A stretch of DNA of 64,000 nt from Endomychus coccineus. Taxonomy: Eukaryota; Arthropoda; Insecta; Coleoptera; Endomychidae. Each line of letters starts with the position of its first letter. The stretch's first letter is position 1. The stretch is from contig OY294068.1 in assembly GCA_958510875.1 (NCBI GenBank), positions 193,340,315 to 193,404,314 of the forward strand, given 5' to 3'. A program made the translations under genes and the position numbers. Below are positions 11,542 through 25,400 of this stretch, piece after piece. A model generated the notes under the pieces. The model was not told where the DNA came from, ran no database searches, and was given only the letters and a program-made list of their open reading frames with translations.

Positions 11542-13028
11542 TATAAGTGCGATAATAAAACTAGGGGGAATCAAAGTTTGTTTCGCCGTCATTCAAGATG
11601 ACGAACCGAAGGTGAAGTCACTTCAACAATAACTTCCAACCCATATCCTTACGAATGAGGGATTATGAATTTAAGTGGGATAAAGCCGTTTTTTGCGATA
11701 AATGTAATGTATAACAGGAAATACGCTGTATCTCGAAAACGAGGTGTGAAAACTTTATTTGAGGGCACTTTATGAGGGCGACTTTTTAAGCTCTTCATTT
11801 TTAATACATAACGCAAATATCAAATACGTCAATGACGCATTCTCTTCAAGACTGGAGTCAAAATGTATTACAATAAACTAGTTCGTTATGAAATTACCCA
11901 AAATTGATGCATTTCAGGTTCGGATTAACTATTTTTGAGCGGAAAAAAATTTTAAAAACATTAAAATGTAGGATATTATCCCTCAATAATAATAAAATTT
12001 GTAACTGTCACTGGCTTTATTATGTTCTATATAAAGATACATTCATAACCACGACATTAACGAGCAGTCTTTTTCCCGCAACCACTTTTCCCCCTCCTTT
12101 CTCTCTCACTGTCCTCCTCTGTCACCAACCACAGACACTACCGTAAGGTCACAAACGGACACTACAAGAATAAAATTATTATTCATGAAATAATCCAAAA
12201 TTGAGCAATATCAGGTTCGGACTGGCTCAATTCTGACCAATGTAATTTTTACTTCACTCACTAAACGTAGAATATAGTGTAAGGGAAGTATTGTAATCAA
12301 GCCAAAAAAATGTTTCCGGATTTTCGCTGGTTACTGTCTTCAGCATTCCTAAATCGATCAAGTCTATTTTTGACAAAATGTCTGTGTGTACGTGCGTTAA
12401 GACTGTGGAGACGATTGCTCCGTTCCTATTGGTCGTTTGGATTAGAAATTTTTCAGATCGCTTTAAAGTGGTGAAAATAGAAATTGTATTGTTTTAGGCA
12501 CAGTAGCCCCGTTAGCCCCGTTTCAAGCGGTATATTTGACATGCATTTTCAGCGTTTAAAATGAAATTATAGTATTTTATTGAACCATAATGATAATAGC
12601 ATTTTCTGGTTATGAATATATATAAAACGGTTATATTATAGTGACACAGGTGTCAATATAAAACATAGTGGTAAATAAATTTGACCCGCAGAAGAAAAGT
12701 GAGGAATTCAGTGATGGATTGATCAGTTCGTTATATTCTTTCCTCCATTTTTGAACCACCATACAATAACAAATTTTCCAAGAAGAATGAGCGAAATAAA
12801 ACTTGAGCAGAATAAAATTGAAGCATTCTGTATTTTATTCATATCAAATAACACTTCACTAACACTATTTTCTATTTCTAAGATCATTAATTTAATCATT
12901 ACAATTAGGTATAGAGTTATTATAAAATCTATAAAATAAGAGGAAGAATTATCCGCGTATTATTATTTAACCATAGGGGCAATTTTATGTGATAAATAAG
13001 ATTACTAGTAAACTTCTTAGATGCCTAT
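11542..13028. other. Intergenic AT-rich stretch, no gene recognised
   Basis: No family-like frame was found on either strand. It includes the likely 3' region of the minus-strand gene ending at 13029. Confidence 0.4.
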
Positions 13029-15089
13029 TCACAGAAGATCACCGGCTATTCTATCCAAATCACTGATTGATTCTATTGATGTCAGCATCACCCCTACGGC
13101 CAAGTTTGCGAAAAACAAATCGGACCTACTCGAAAAATTTCTAGTAAACAAGGCGCAACAGAACAACGCATGTCCAAAAGTTGAACACCAATCACCTGGC
13201 AATTTTAGATCATAGCTATGGTCTATGAACTTCAAAAAAGGCAACAGAACATAACGTATATAAATCCCATAAATCGCTTTACTCATTATACTTTTTGGCA
13301 TAGAGAAGTCTATTTTAAGAATATCTTCTTCCCCTGTTATCAATTCCACGTTTACTAAATTTCTTTTGAAGACCTTGTCGGCGTATAATATGTTGTAAAA
13401 GACATCGACGTAAAACGGTTTTGCAAAATCTAATATAGGGGAATGATACCCGGCCATTTCATAACCAAAATGTAGATATTTATAACTTGAATTCTTCTGT
13501 TTTTCTTTCCCAACACGCACGTTTCCACAATGCCCATCTCCCATACCACACACAATCAATTGGTTGTTCATCTTGGAAGGGTCTAACAGTTCTGCAGCTT
13601 TACATATAATATCACCTAACTTCCCATACACCTCTCCATTCACCACCAGCTTGAGAACTTTCAATTCCTCTATTGTTAAATGTTTCCCTTGAACATCGAT
13701 TCCATCATGATAAAATTCGTTAAGTCGCGCGTCGTTTACCAGATAATGATGATAAACTCTATGAATGTTCGAAACAGAAGAGCGCGACTCCACGTCAACG
13801 TTTGCTACTGATTTTGCCGCAGAAGCACAATAGGCACGGAGCAAATCTTCAGACAGTTGAAGATGTACCATTAAGATAATTAATTCTATATCTCTAGTAT
13901 TCGGTATTAGGTTGCCATTATTTTTGAGTACTTCTGTAGTATATTCCAATCTCATAGCATTCAATGTGATACCATCGAAGAATGGATAGAATACTGTCTT
14001 CTTCTCCACATCGACCAACTGAGGTTTCTGCGTGAAACGATAATATCTAGAAACCAGTTTCGTTCCGGCTAATTCATCTGCAAGTAATGGTGTATGTTTC
14101 CAATAAAAACCGTCACAATAACCGCTTTGCGAATTCACCTTCTTCAATTGAAAATCACCACTGTCTACATTTTTAGGAGGGTCATAACATTTCATCTGCA
14201 TTATTTGGTCTACCCCATCTACTAAAACATCAGGTATGACTCCCCAATAGCAATATTGGAGATTATTCAAATTTTCACAACAATCAACTCGCCCAGGTGA
14301 TTGTACGTCTTTGAATTTCGACTTTTCGAAATAGTTTGATATTCTGGCTTCGAAATCACGTCGAAAGCGCGGTAGAAATTTTGGGTAATTCTTAAAAACA
14401 TTCACCAGTCTTTCCAATGTGAGAGAGGCGGTGTGTATTCTTTGGAACTTGCAGACGATTTCTTCAGCGATTCGTTTGCTCGTATGGGAGCCATCGTCAT
14501 AAACCGATATACCGGTCATGAATAAATCAATGGCCGCCCCGAAAACTCCGCTACAGCCTCCATGTTTGGGGCAGGGATCCGTCAAGTAGATGTCCATGTC
14601 ATGTATAACTAGTAGTTCATAATCGAGACGAGTTGCTTGGCTGATGCGATATTGATTCAATCTTCCTTCAGCGTATCTAACATCCTTGAAGGACAGAAGG
14701 TTGAATAGAGAGGGATGGTTTTTCGTTAAAATTTCGTTGAAATATTCAACACTTACAATTTTGGCTCCTTTTTTTATTCGGTTTGATGTCCAGCCAACAA
14801 AACGAATCGCATCAAAATTTTTGTATATTGCACCAGAAGGAACCTTCATACCTGGAAATTCTTCGTATTCTATGTTCAACAAGTCACACAGTTCACTACG
14901 ATATAAATTGACCAGATTAACGATATCGATTTTCTGCTTGACGAGGATGACACCATCCCAATCATTGGCTTCATCAACTTTGTTCAGTTCTTGGTATTTG
15001 TACGGTATACTTCCTCCTAAAAGAATTCCTACGATATTGAGATTTTCAAAGTTACCGATGTTAGATTTGGCGTATTTGTGTGAAATCAT
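13029..15089 (-). CDS. Intronless nucleotidyltransferase-like/APH-kinase-like fusion protein, copy A
   Basis: One uninterrupted frame of 686 codons, with the start ATG at 15089-15087. I do not recognise the exact family. Near residues 21-46 it has GILLGGS, then about 15 residues, then DWDGVIL, which fits the G[GS]x(n)Dx[DE] signature of the nucleotidyltransferase fold. A later FDAIRF could supply the third carboxylate. Near residue 520 it has CGMGDGHCGN, resembling the catalytic HGDxxxxN loop of aminoglycoside/choline kinases. It is followed by LHFGYEMAGYHSPILDFAKP, which corresponds to the hIDxExAGxxxxxxDLA block. Here the usual metal-binding Asp is Gly, so the kinase half may be inactive. 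The protein is about half identical by eye to the 33915-36044 gene. No signal peptide or membrane segment is visible. Lack of introns among intron-rich neighbours suggests acquisition by transfer or retroposition; that is not proven. Confidence 0.75.
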   Translation of the reverse strand: MISHKYAKSNIGNFENLNIVGILLGGSIPYKYQELNKVDEANDWDGVILVKQKIDIVNLVNLYRSELCDLLNIEYEEFPGMKVPSGAIYKNFDAIRFVGWTSNRIKKGAKIVSVEYFNEILTKNHPSLFNLLSFKDVRYAEGRLNQYRISQATRLDYELLVIHDMDIYLTDPCPKHGGCSGVFGAAIDLFMTGISVYDDGSHTSKRIAEEIVCKFQRIHTASLTLERLVNVFKNYPKFLPRFRRDFEARISNYFEKSKFKDVQSPGRVDCCENLNNLQYCYWGVIPDVLVDGVDQIMQMKCYDPPKNVDSGDFQLKKVNSQSGYCDGFYWKHTPLLADELAGTKLVSRYYRFTQKPQLVDVEKKTVFYPFFDGITLNAMRLEYTTEVLKNNGNLIPNTRDIELIILMVHLQLSEDLLRAYCASAAKSVANVDVESRSSVSNIHRVYHHYLVNDARLNEFYHDGIDVQGKHLTIEELKVLKLVVNGEVYGKLGDIICKAAELLDPSKMNNQLIVCGMGDGHCGNVRVGKEKQKNSSYKYLHFGYEMAGYHSPILDFAKPFYVDVFYNILYADKVFKRNLVNVELITGEEDILKIDFSMPKSIMSKAIYGIYIRYVLLPFLKFIDHSYDLKLPGDWCSTFGHALFCCALFTRNFSSRSDLFFANLAVGVMLTSIESISDLDRIAGDLL

Positions 15090-15376
15090 TTTGTATGTAA
15101 TACACAGCCGTGTATGTAAATAAACACTAAAACGCTGGTGAATATCAACTATAATAAAAGATTAGAGGTCACAAGCATTATAAGAATAATTATTTATTTC
15201 TGTTCGATAAGATAGCATTCGATTGATATCAAATGCAGTACCGTACTCATGTTTATATTTTCAAATTTTCATGAGTGATCCAAAATAAAAGAAAGCAATA
15301 TAAAACATAGAATATACAATTCATATTTTTGAGCAAAATATTAAGGAACACCACCATTCAGGTAGGCAAAGAGTTC

Positions 15377-15610
15377 TATAACTAGAGTGGACAAGTAAGG
15401 CATTTATTCATACGAATCGAGTGCGTCTGTCCTTCTCTTTCCACGCGCTCGTACTATAGAGCGTGTAAGTGACGTCGTATAATACACGAGACGCGCCCGC
15501 GCGGTAAGAAATAGTGCACAGAGAACGCATGATGGAAAACAAGGAAAGAATACCTACTCGCGTATGAATGTAATACATTGGTAGGATCCTACTTATCCAC
15601 TCTAGTTATA
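15377..15610. mobile_element. Short TIR MITE, 234 bp
   Basis: The left end TATAACTAGAGTGGACAAGT is the inverse of the right end ACTTATCCACTCTAGTTATA, with one mismatch. A second inverted patch, TTCATACG/CGTATGAA, lies inside. The body is GC-richer than its surroundings. No coding frame is present. Confidence 0.65.
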
Positions 15611-16439
15611 TAAATCGTTGCAGGTAGGTCAATGGCGGAAGCGCCGATATTCTAATCGCTGTGAAAATGATACGGTAAGATACAATAGGCGAGGCGCCTA
15701 CGTGTCGGTGAGACCGCTTTAGTCACCCACACTACCTTCTGGGCTATGAAACAGGCCCGATAAGGTGCCCATAAAGGGTTTCAACCGCCTTTAAAAAAAA
15801 ACATCCTACCCTCAGTACTTTTCTCTATCGAACTCTTGACACCTCTAATAATATGCAGATAGATGTTCTGTGTTAACAATATATAAGTATACAACGAGAG
15901 CCTCTAGGCAAGGTACCGTACCCCCTACCCGAGGGTACATATACTTTAATAATACATATGCCGGGTAAGGAAAATCAAATGTGTGTACAAAGAAGGAACA
16001 TCAACGGATCAATCACATTTTGAATAACCTACAAACTTAGTTCTTTACAAAATATATATATTGTCGCTCGGAATTTTCAAATCGGGAAAGAAAATTATTT
16101 TTGGGAAATGTATGGGGGAGAGGCACGATACCAAGTCTAGAGGTTCTCGTGTAATGCAGACTTTACATAATACCATAAATCTATGCGTACTACTTACCAC
16201 CGATTTAATACATAGAAAATGGTAACTGTATTCTGTATTTGACAATGTGAGTGTAACCATTGAAATGGAATAAATTACTCAATGTTGACATCATCATGAC
16301 ATCAGGGAGAACAGAACATGATGACATATCTGTGTGACATACTTGATCCTAACCTCATTCTGGGTTGAAATATGGTACATGCAGTACATGGTCGGCTCAA
16401 TATTTAATTCAGTATTTTACATATAAAGTATAGTCAAAT
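15611..16439. other. Intergenic stretch and probable LARS1 promoter/5' UTR
   Basis: No coding frame is recognised. The segment 15640-15800 is GC-richer with short palindromes such as GGCGAGGCGCC and may be an old repeat. The LARS1 transcription start must lie in the last few hundred bases, but no clear core-promoter motif was found. Confidence 0.4.
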
Positions 16440-19400
16440 ATGGTTAGTGCCCTAAAAGAAAATATAATTTATTGCTTCTAGTTCAAATTTGTCAAACAAA
16501 TATACTCTTGTCTCTTGCAGGTTTCCATCGAAAGAAAAGGAACTTTTAAAGTTGAGTATCTCCAAAAAATTGAACGAACGGTTCAAGAACGATGGAAGAA
16601 CGAAAACATTCACGAACAAGATGCACCGCTCGTGGCAAAAAAATCGGAGGATGAAAAATTCCTTTGCACGTTTCCTTATCCATACATGAATGGAAGATTA
16701 CATTTGGGTCATACATTTTCACTATCGAAATGTGAATTTGCTGTTCGATACAATGTTCTTAAAGGTAAGAAAGGTCTGTTTCCATTTGGCTTCCATTGCA
16801 CCGGTATGCCCATAAAAGCATGTGCAGACAAACTGAAACGGGAAATTGAAACCTATGGATGTCCACCACAATTTCCTGAAGAAGTTGAAGAAAAGCCTGT
16901 TGAAGTAGATGATGTTGTGCCAAAGGACAAAAGTAAAGGAAAAAAGGTTGGTTCCTCTCCTGTTTGTATAAATTCAGGTAGAAGTGAAATCATTGACTTG
17001 TATCTTTCCAAATGTTCTATTCCAAGTTAATTAGAAACTTGTTACCTATTTTTCAGAGTAAAGCTGTGGCTAAAGCTGGAGGAGCAAAATATCAGTGGCA
17101 AATTATGGAATGCCTAGGTCTTGAAAAAGATGATATTGTTAAATTTGCCGATCCTCAGCACTGGCTCAATTATTTTCCGCCATTAGCTGTACAAGATTTA
17201 ACAAGTATTGGTTTATATGTGAGTATTTCAGTTCTTTGCATTTTAAATAGGAACGTTTCTTAGTACCTGAAAGCATGCACCTTTTAAATGTGAAAACGAT
17301 ATGCTCTTTTCAGATAGATTGGAGAAGAACCTTTGTTACTACAGATGTAAATCCTTTCTACGATTCTTTCGTTCGATGGCAGTTTATCAGGTTGAAGGAA
17401 CGCAATAAGATCCAGTTTGGTAAGCGTTATACCGTCTATTCTCCCAAAGATGGTCAACCATGTATGGATCATGATAGATCTACAGGTGAGGGGGTGGCTC
17501 CTCAAGAATACACCTTAATCAAAATGAAGATCATTGCACCTATACCCAAAAAATTGAAGTGAGTAACATATAAATTTAGTATTTTGATAACATTTCGATG
17601 TAACATGGAGTATAATTTGACTTCTTTCATTAGCGGTTTCTAAATCATTTTCAATATACTTTACATTTGATCCACAGGAGTGTTCGAAAGCTATTTTGCC
17701 AACAAAAGTGAGGGAAGTCGCATGATCAATTGATCACAGCTCTTTTTAATTAACTGTGTAGTCTGTGCTTGACTATTTACATATTTTTTTTGTTTTCTTT
17801 TGTGTAGAGGAGGGAAATCTTGCATAGACGTCTCGGGGGCCCGTGCCCCCCGGGTGTGCCGGATTCTTACCGACTAAAACCCCTCCCCCGTGAGGTTGGT
17901 TCTCCTTCCTAGAGGGAGCCCCAGTTGCGGTCATTAGTGTCCTATTGTGCCCTCACATATTGCTATTCCCTTATCAATCTGGTGTCTCTTCTTTCACGTC
18001 GCAACCCCTGCATGTGGGCTGATTTACCAGATCCATCGTGAAGAGATGTTTGTTGCATGGGGCGTGTGCGGTCAGGAATGCAACAAGATTCCGTATTTCT
18101 TGTCTGCTGAACGTCCGTAGATTTTTCACTCGCTGCTGCTGGAGATCTCCCATCAGTCGCTTGGAATGCGACATACGGGGCAGTTCCCTCCAATAGGCAC
18201 GGTGCTCTACCTCGAGCCATTTCTGGATTACAGATTTCGCTGTGGCATGAGAAATGCCACAGGTTGGCTTTGGTTCAAGCAGGGGTTGTTGCACCCCCCG
18301 CTACATTACGAGTTACTAGCAATTTGCCTGTTCATGGATACTGACAAATGTTGAAACAAACCAACAGTAATGGGTCCTTGAATCACACTCAATGTTATTT
18401 TGAGTGGCTTATCTTGTTAAAACGTAATCGAAAATCAAAAAAATTGTTGAAAAATCGACATCTATCAGGGCCAATTAGAGGAATTTCGCAAATCAAATAC
18501 TAGAACTTTAATGGTTATCCTTTTTTACTCTCCAATCTTAGGACCAGCCATTTCAACTATCAATCAATCAAAACGGGGGCGGACAAGTGCTGAGCACTTA
18601 GTCCACTTGATTGGGTCCATTGAGCGCCCCTTGAAATAAAAAGCTCATTCCAGCGCCGAAGACTAGAACTGTTTCTTATGGCCTCAGGTGGCATGGGGGT
18701 CGAGGGGTCGTAGCCTAAAGGGAGTCAGTGCTGGACATTCTACTAGAATATGAGAGGAAGTTTCGTCCGCCTTTTCGCATCTATTACAACCTGGGTCATC
18801 AACGATGCCATTCCAACTAACTCATGTTCATAAAGTTCTTCATCGGAAATGAAATTATGCTATCAAATGAAGCATTGTTTCATTCTTTTAGGAGTGTCAG
18901 TGCTAAACCAATTTATCTGGTTGCGGCCACATTGAGGCCCGAAACGATGTATGGACAGTCGAACTGTTGGGTGCGGCCCGATATGCGTTACGTCGCTTTC
19001 GAAACCAAATCTGGCGAAGTCTTTATATGCTCTGAAAGATCCCTTAGGAATATGAGCTACCAGGGTTTCACCAAAGTCGATGGTAAATACGAAATACTCG
19101 TCGAACTCATCGGTCAGGTAAGGTTAACATGCTCTCCAGTCTACAGACTTAACCGACCCATCCTTATCGAATTTGCAGGATATATTGGGTTGTGCCCTGC
19201 AAGCACCGATGTCCACGTATCCCAAAATATACGCCCTGCCGATGTTGACCATCAAAGAAGACAAAGGTACCGGGGTGGTCACGAGCGTACCGTCAGACTC
19301 TCCGGACGATTACGCCGCCCTCGTCGATCTGAAGAAGAAGCAGCCGTTGAGGGAGAAGTACGGCATCAAAGACGAGATGGTGCTGCCTTTCGAGCCGGTT

Positions 19401-22400
19401 CCGATAATCTACGTACCCGAATTCGGAAATCTGTCGGCCGTCGCCGTGTATGACAAACTCAAGATCCAGAGTCAAAATGACAAGGAGAAACTCCTGGAAG
19501 CCAAAGAGATGGTTTACCTGAAGGGATTTTATGATGGGGTGAGTTGATTTGTACATTTCGTGGACAGATATTTTTTTTCGTAAGAATGATACGAACCGTT
19601 TTCTTTAGTTTGACCCACATAGCATTTCAAACAAGACTCACCATCGATTTTGTAAATCCCGGATTTGTCGAAGTCCGAAACTTTATCAAAGGTGTTGCGT
19701 AAACGATGTTTTAGCTTGTTCTTACATCTAGGAACTGGTTGTATTGCAAATTTAGAAAACAAATTATGGAATTTATTATTTACTAAAGGATGATAAGTGA
19801 AACTTTTGAATTTTACCTTCAAATACTCAATAAAATTCAAAAGTAAGTGAAACTTTTGAATTTTACCTTCAAATACTGAATAAAATTCAAAAGTAAGTGA
19901 AACTTTTGAATTTTACCTTCAAATACTCAATAAAATTCAAAAGTTAGTGAAACTTTTGAATTTTACCTTCAAATACTGAATAAAATTCAAAAGTAAGTGG
20001 AAAAGTTAGTGAAACTTTTCAATTTCACCTTCAAATACTCAATAAATTTCAAAAGTAAGTGAAACTTTTCAATTTTACCTTCAAATACTCAATAAAATTC
20101 AAAAGTAAGTGAAACTTTTGAATTTTACCTTCAAATACTCAATAAAATTCAAAAGTAAGTGGAAAAGTTAGTGAAACTTTCGAATTTTACCTTCAAATAC
20201 TGAATAAAATTCAATAGTAAGTGGAAAAGTTAGTGAAACTTTTCAATTTCACCTTCAAATACTCAATAAATTTCAAAAGTAAGTGGAAAAGTTAGTGAAA
20301 CTTTTGAATTTTACCTTCAAATACTCAATAAAATTCAAAAGTAAGTGAAACTTTTGAATTTTACCTTCAAATACTAAATAAAATTCAAAAGTAAGTGAAA
20401 CTTTTGAATTTTACCTTCAAATACTCAATAAAATTCAAAAGCAAGTGGAAAAGTTAGTGAAACTTTCGAATTTTACCTTCAAATACTGAATAAAATTCAA
20501 AAGTAAGTGGAAAAGTTAGTGAAACTTTTCAATTTCACCTTCAAATACTCAATAAATTTCAAAAGTAAGTGGAAAAGTTAGTGAAACTTTTGAATTCTAC
20601 CTTCAAATACTCAATAAAATTCAAAAGTAATTGGAAAAGTTAGTGGAACTTTTGAATTTTACCTTCAAATATTCAATAAAATTCAAAAGTAAGTGAAACT
20701 TTTCAATTTTACCTTCAAATGCTCAATAAAATTCAAAAGTAAGTGGAAAAGTTAGTGAAACTTTCGAATTTTACCTTCAAATACTGAATAAAATTCAAAA
20801 GTAAGTGGAAAAGTTAGTGAAACTTTTCAATTTCACCTTCAAATACTCAATAAATTTCAAAAGTAAGTGGAAAAGTTAGTGAAACTTTTGAATTCTACCT
20901 TCAAATACTCAATAAAATTCAAAAGTAAGTGAAACTTTTCAATTTTACCTTCAAATACTCAATAAAATTCAAAAGTAATTGGAAAAGTTAGTGGAACTTT
21001 TGAATTTTACCTTCAAATATTCAATAAAATTCAAAAGTAAGTGAAACTTTTCAATTTTACCTTCAAATACTCAATAACATTCAAAAGTAAGTGGAAAAGT
21101 TAGTGAAACTTTTGAATTTTACCTTCAAATACTGAATAAAATTCAAAAGTAAGTGGAAAAGTTAGTGAAACTTTTCAATTTCACCTTCAAATACTCAATA
21201 AATTTCAAAAGTGAGTGGAAAAGTTACTGAAACTTTTGAATTTTACCTTCAAATACTCAATAAAATTTAGTTGATAACTTCTAGCTACAAGAATGCCATA
21301 GTGTGATGAACCAATTTGTCAGCATTAATTCTAAATTAAATGTTTTGTGTAAATCAGAAATATGTACTTTTATCCTTCGACTTCTAGTAATGCATAATAG
21401 TATGTTTTCAGATTATGTTGGTAGGCGAGTTCAAAGGTAAGAAAATCCAAGACATCAAGAAGGACTTGCAAAAACAATTGGTGGATAAACAAGAGGCTCT
21501 TGTTTATTACGAACCAGAGAAAACCATCATATCGAGATCCGGAGACGAGTGCATAGTGGCTCTATGCGACCAATGGTATCTAGATTACGGCGAGGCGACT
21601 TGGAAAAAACTGGCGCAGCGAGTTCTGGGCAACATGAACGTCTACCACGACGAGGTCAGGAAGAATTTCGTTTCGTGTCTGGACTGGTTACACGAACACG
21701 CGTGCTCTCGTACCTACGGGCTCGGTTCGAAACTCCCGTGGGACGAACAATGGCTGATCGAATCCCTTTCGGATTCCACCATTTACATGGCCTACTACAC
21801 CATAGCTCATTATCTGCAGGGCGATTCGTTCAGAGCGGACAAACCGAATCGGGCTGGCTTGAAACCGGAACAGATGACGCCGGAAGTGTGGGATTACATA
21901 TTCTTCAAGGGAGCCCCGTTTCCGAAAACGGACGCGAAGAAAGAAACGTTGAACGCGATGAAACGCGAGTTCGAGTATTGGTATCCGGTGGATTTGAGAG
22001 TCTCGGGCAAGGATTTGGTTCAGGTAATTATAAAAAAATTTATTATTTACAGTTTGTTGTTTAAGCACTTTTAAAATTTTCAATTTAGCTAATGCTGAAT
22101 TCGAATTGAAATTTTTTTTGGAAAAATCAAATTAAATTATTGTAAAATTCGTAATTAAATTTTTTATAAAAAAAATTGAATAAATACAAATAACTTTAAA
22201 TTATTGTAAAATCGGTAATCAAATTTTTTATAAAAAAAAAATTGAATAAATAGAATTTTAATTGTACAAATTGAGTTTCACCTGAAAAAAATTCCAAAAC
22301 ATATTTTCCCCAGAATCACTTGACTTACTTCATCTACAACCATTGCGCCATCTGGCCTAAGGAGGAGAACAAATGGCCCCAAGGCATTCGAGCCAATGGA

Positions 22401-25400
22401 CATCTCATGTTGAACTCAGCCAAAATGTCTAAATCAGATGGCAATTTTTTGACCCTGAGCGAAGCGGTGCTCAAGTTCAGCGCCGACGGAATGAGACTAT
22501 GTCTTGCTGATGCTGGTGATTCAGTGGAAGACGCAAATTTCGTGGAAAGTATGGCCGATGCCGGTATTTTGAGGTTATACACGTTCATCGAGTGGGTCAA
22601 GGAAATATTGGCCAACAAAGATACTCTCAGGTAAAGTCCCTAACTGCTCTTATTATTAAAATTTATCTAAGTATCTTCAAAAAATTGTAGTTTATAAATT
22701 TTAATATTTATTATTAGAAAATTATCATTTAATATCCTTTTAAACATGTTACTAGCATTAGCATTGATTTATTTAAATATTTAATTGGCATCTTAAAAGA
22801 ATTATTATTATTCATATAATTGTTGAAAATATAAAGTTTTTGGATTATTAAATATTAATTTTATGAATTTTTTACATTTGTTGAGAATGTAACTTATAGA
22901 TCTAGAATTTGTATAAATTTCATAAAAAAATTAAGGTGAGAAATCATTTATTAGGGGCTGATGATATTAAAAGTATGTTTAAAAAATTATTAAGAAAATT
23001 AATAGTTTTATTTTGTAACAGCTACATTTTTTATATTTGTGGATATTATGGAGTCTTTGACATGAATAATTTTATAAATTTTTTAAGTACCTCAAATCAA
23101 GTAATTTAAGTAATTTATAAATATAAAATTCCCTTTAAATTTCAATAAAAACAATGGAAATCTAACTGTCAAAATGTATTATTATTTTTATTAAAAACCT
23201 TTTGAGGTAATTATCACGGATTATGGGACTTTTGTACTTTATTTAAATAATTGTTGTCGAAATTGGGAAATTCTTGAAATTTAATTATTCATAATATTTT
23301 TCATAATTTTTTAAGTACCTTTGCGTAATTGTTTAAAATATCTCAATTTTCATGACATGAATAATTTTATAAATGTTTTAATTACCTCAAATCAAGTAAT
23401 TTATAATTATAAAATTCCCTTTAAATTTCAATAAAAACAATGGAAATCTAACTGTCTAAACGTATTATTATTTTTATTAAAAACCTTTTGAGGTAATTAT
23501 CACGGATTATGGGACTTTTGTACTTTATTTAAATAATTGTTGTCGAAATTGGGAAATTCTTGAAATTTAATTATTCATAATATTTTTCATAATTTTTCAA
23601 GTACCTTTGCGTAATTGTTTAAAATATCTCAATTTTCATGACATGAATAATTTTATAAATGTTTTAATTACCTCAAATCAAGTAATTTATAAAAATAAAA
23701 TTTCCTTTAAATTTCAATAAAAACAATGAAAATCTAAGTTTTAAAATGTATTATGTAGCTCATAAATTCATATAAATTTTTATTAAGAATCTTTTGACGT
23801 AATTATCACGGATTATGGGACTTTTGTACTTTATCTATATAATTATTGTCGAAATTGGGAAATTCTTGTAATTTAATCATTGATGATATTTTTCATAATT
23901 TTTTTAAGTACCTTTGGGTAATTGTTTAGAATATCTCAATTTTCATGACATGAATAATTTTTTTTAAGTACCTCAAATCAAGTAATTTATAAACAAAAAG
24001 TTTCCTTTAAATATCAATACAAAACAATGAAAATCTAACTTCCAAAAGTATTATGTAACTCATAAATTCATATAAATTTTTATTAAAAACCTTTTGATGT
24101 AATTATCACGGATTATGGCACATTATTTATTTAATTTTTTTATAATTCTGTTTGGTAATATTATTTAATGCCTAAATTTATGTTAATTTCGCATGAAAAC
24201 TTGAAGAAATTATACTGATATCAGGGATTATGGAAAATCATGTGCAATAAAAATAATTTTCTTGTTTTTATAGGGCCGGTGCAGCTAATACTTTCAACGA
24301 TCGCGTGTTCGAGAGCGAAATTAACAAAAAAATTCGAGAAACCGACGATTATTTCAATAAGATGCTCTTCAAAGAAGCGTTGCGTACAGGGTTTTTCGAA
24401 TTACAAGCTGCCCGAGATAAATATAGGGAACTATGTTTGGACGGCATGAACATAAACCTTATTTATAGGTTTATAGAAGTTCAGGCGCTCATTTTATCGC
24501 CTATTTGTCCACACGTTGCCGAACATGTCTGGGAATTAATTGGAAAAGTGAGTTTCTAGCTTCAACTTATTAATTCATCTATTAAATAAGAATATGTCGG
24601 AATAATTTACGGAAAATGAAATAATCTGTTTGAACCTTTAATAAATTGTATTTTTTTTAAATTTTTCTTACATGCAGCCATCTACTAAAATCATTTAAAA
24701 AGTATGTTTCCAATAAAAAAACGTTTCTGTTTCCGCGAATTATCCTCTATTAATATCAATTAATAATAATTAATAATAATAAATAATTATTATTCTGTAT
24801 ATATCATCATTTAATCCTGAAATTTAATTTTTTTCAGACAACTAGCATCGTCAAGGCTAAATGGCCCACTGCAGGACCCATCGACGAAATACTGATAAAA
24901 TCATCGGAATATTTGATGGAAACCGCCCATTCCCTGAGACTTCATCTCAAAACTTACACGCAGGGTATAAAAACGAAAAACAATCCCAATCCGCCGGCAG
25001 TACCTAAACCGGACACCGCAAATATGTGGGTCGCTAAATCGTTCCCCCAATGGCAGAGTTGCATCCTGTCGACAATGAAAGAATTTTACCAGGTACTAGT
25101 CGTTCTGATTCAATAGCATCCGGAATGCAAGTTGTTTTTGTAATTTTCGTCGTAATGGCGGTTTTCTCGAGATTTGGCTCGAAGGACCAATCAATGAAGT
25201 ATCGTAATATTTTCCATACTGGTCGGGGGGCGAATTGTTTGAGTTTCATTTAATATTAAAATGCTTGCAACGGGAAATTTATACGATAATGTTTATGCAA
25301 ATTGTTTATTATTTCGTTTTCAGAAAGACGGTCAACTGCCCGACAACAAAACGCTGTCGAGCGAATTCGCGCGCAAAGAAGATCTAAAGAAATACATGAA

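Noticed and set aside
14686..15123. A 145-residue plus-strand frame
   Set aside because: It is entirely antisense to the N-terminus of fusion gene copy A and has no family resemblance.
19796..21272. CRISPR-like array
   Set aside because: Units are contiguous tandem copies without unique spacers, in an intron of an animal gene; it is a satellite.
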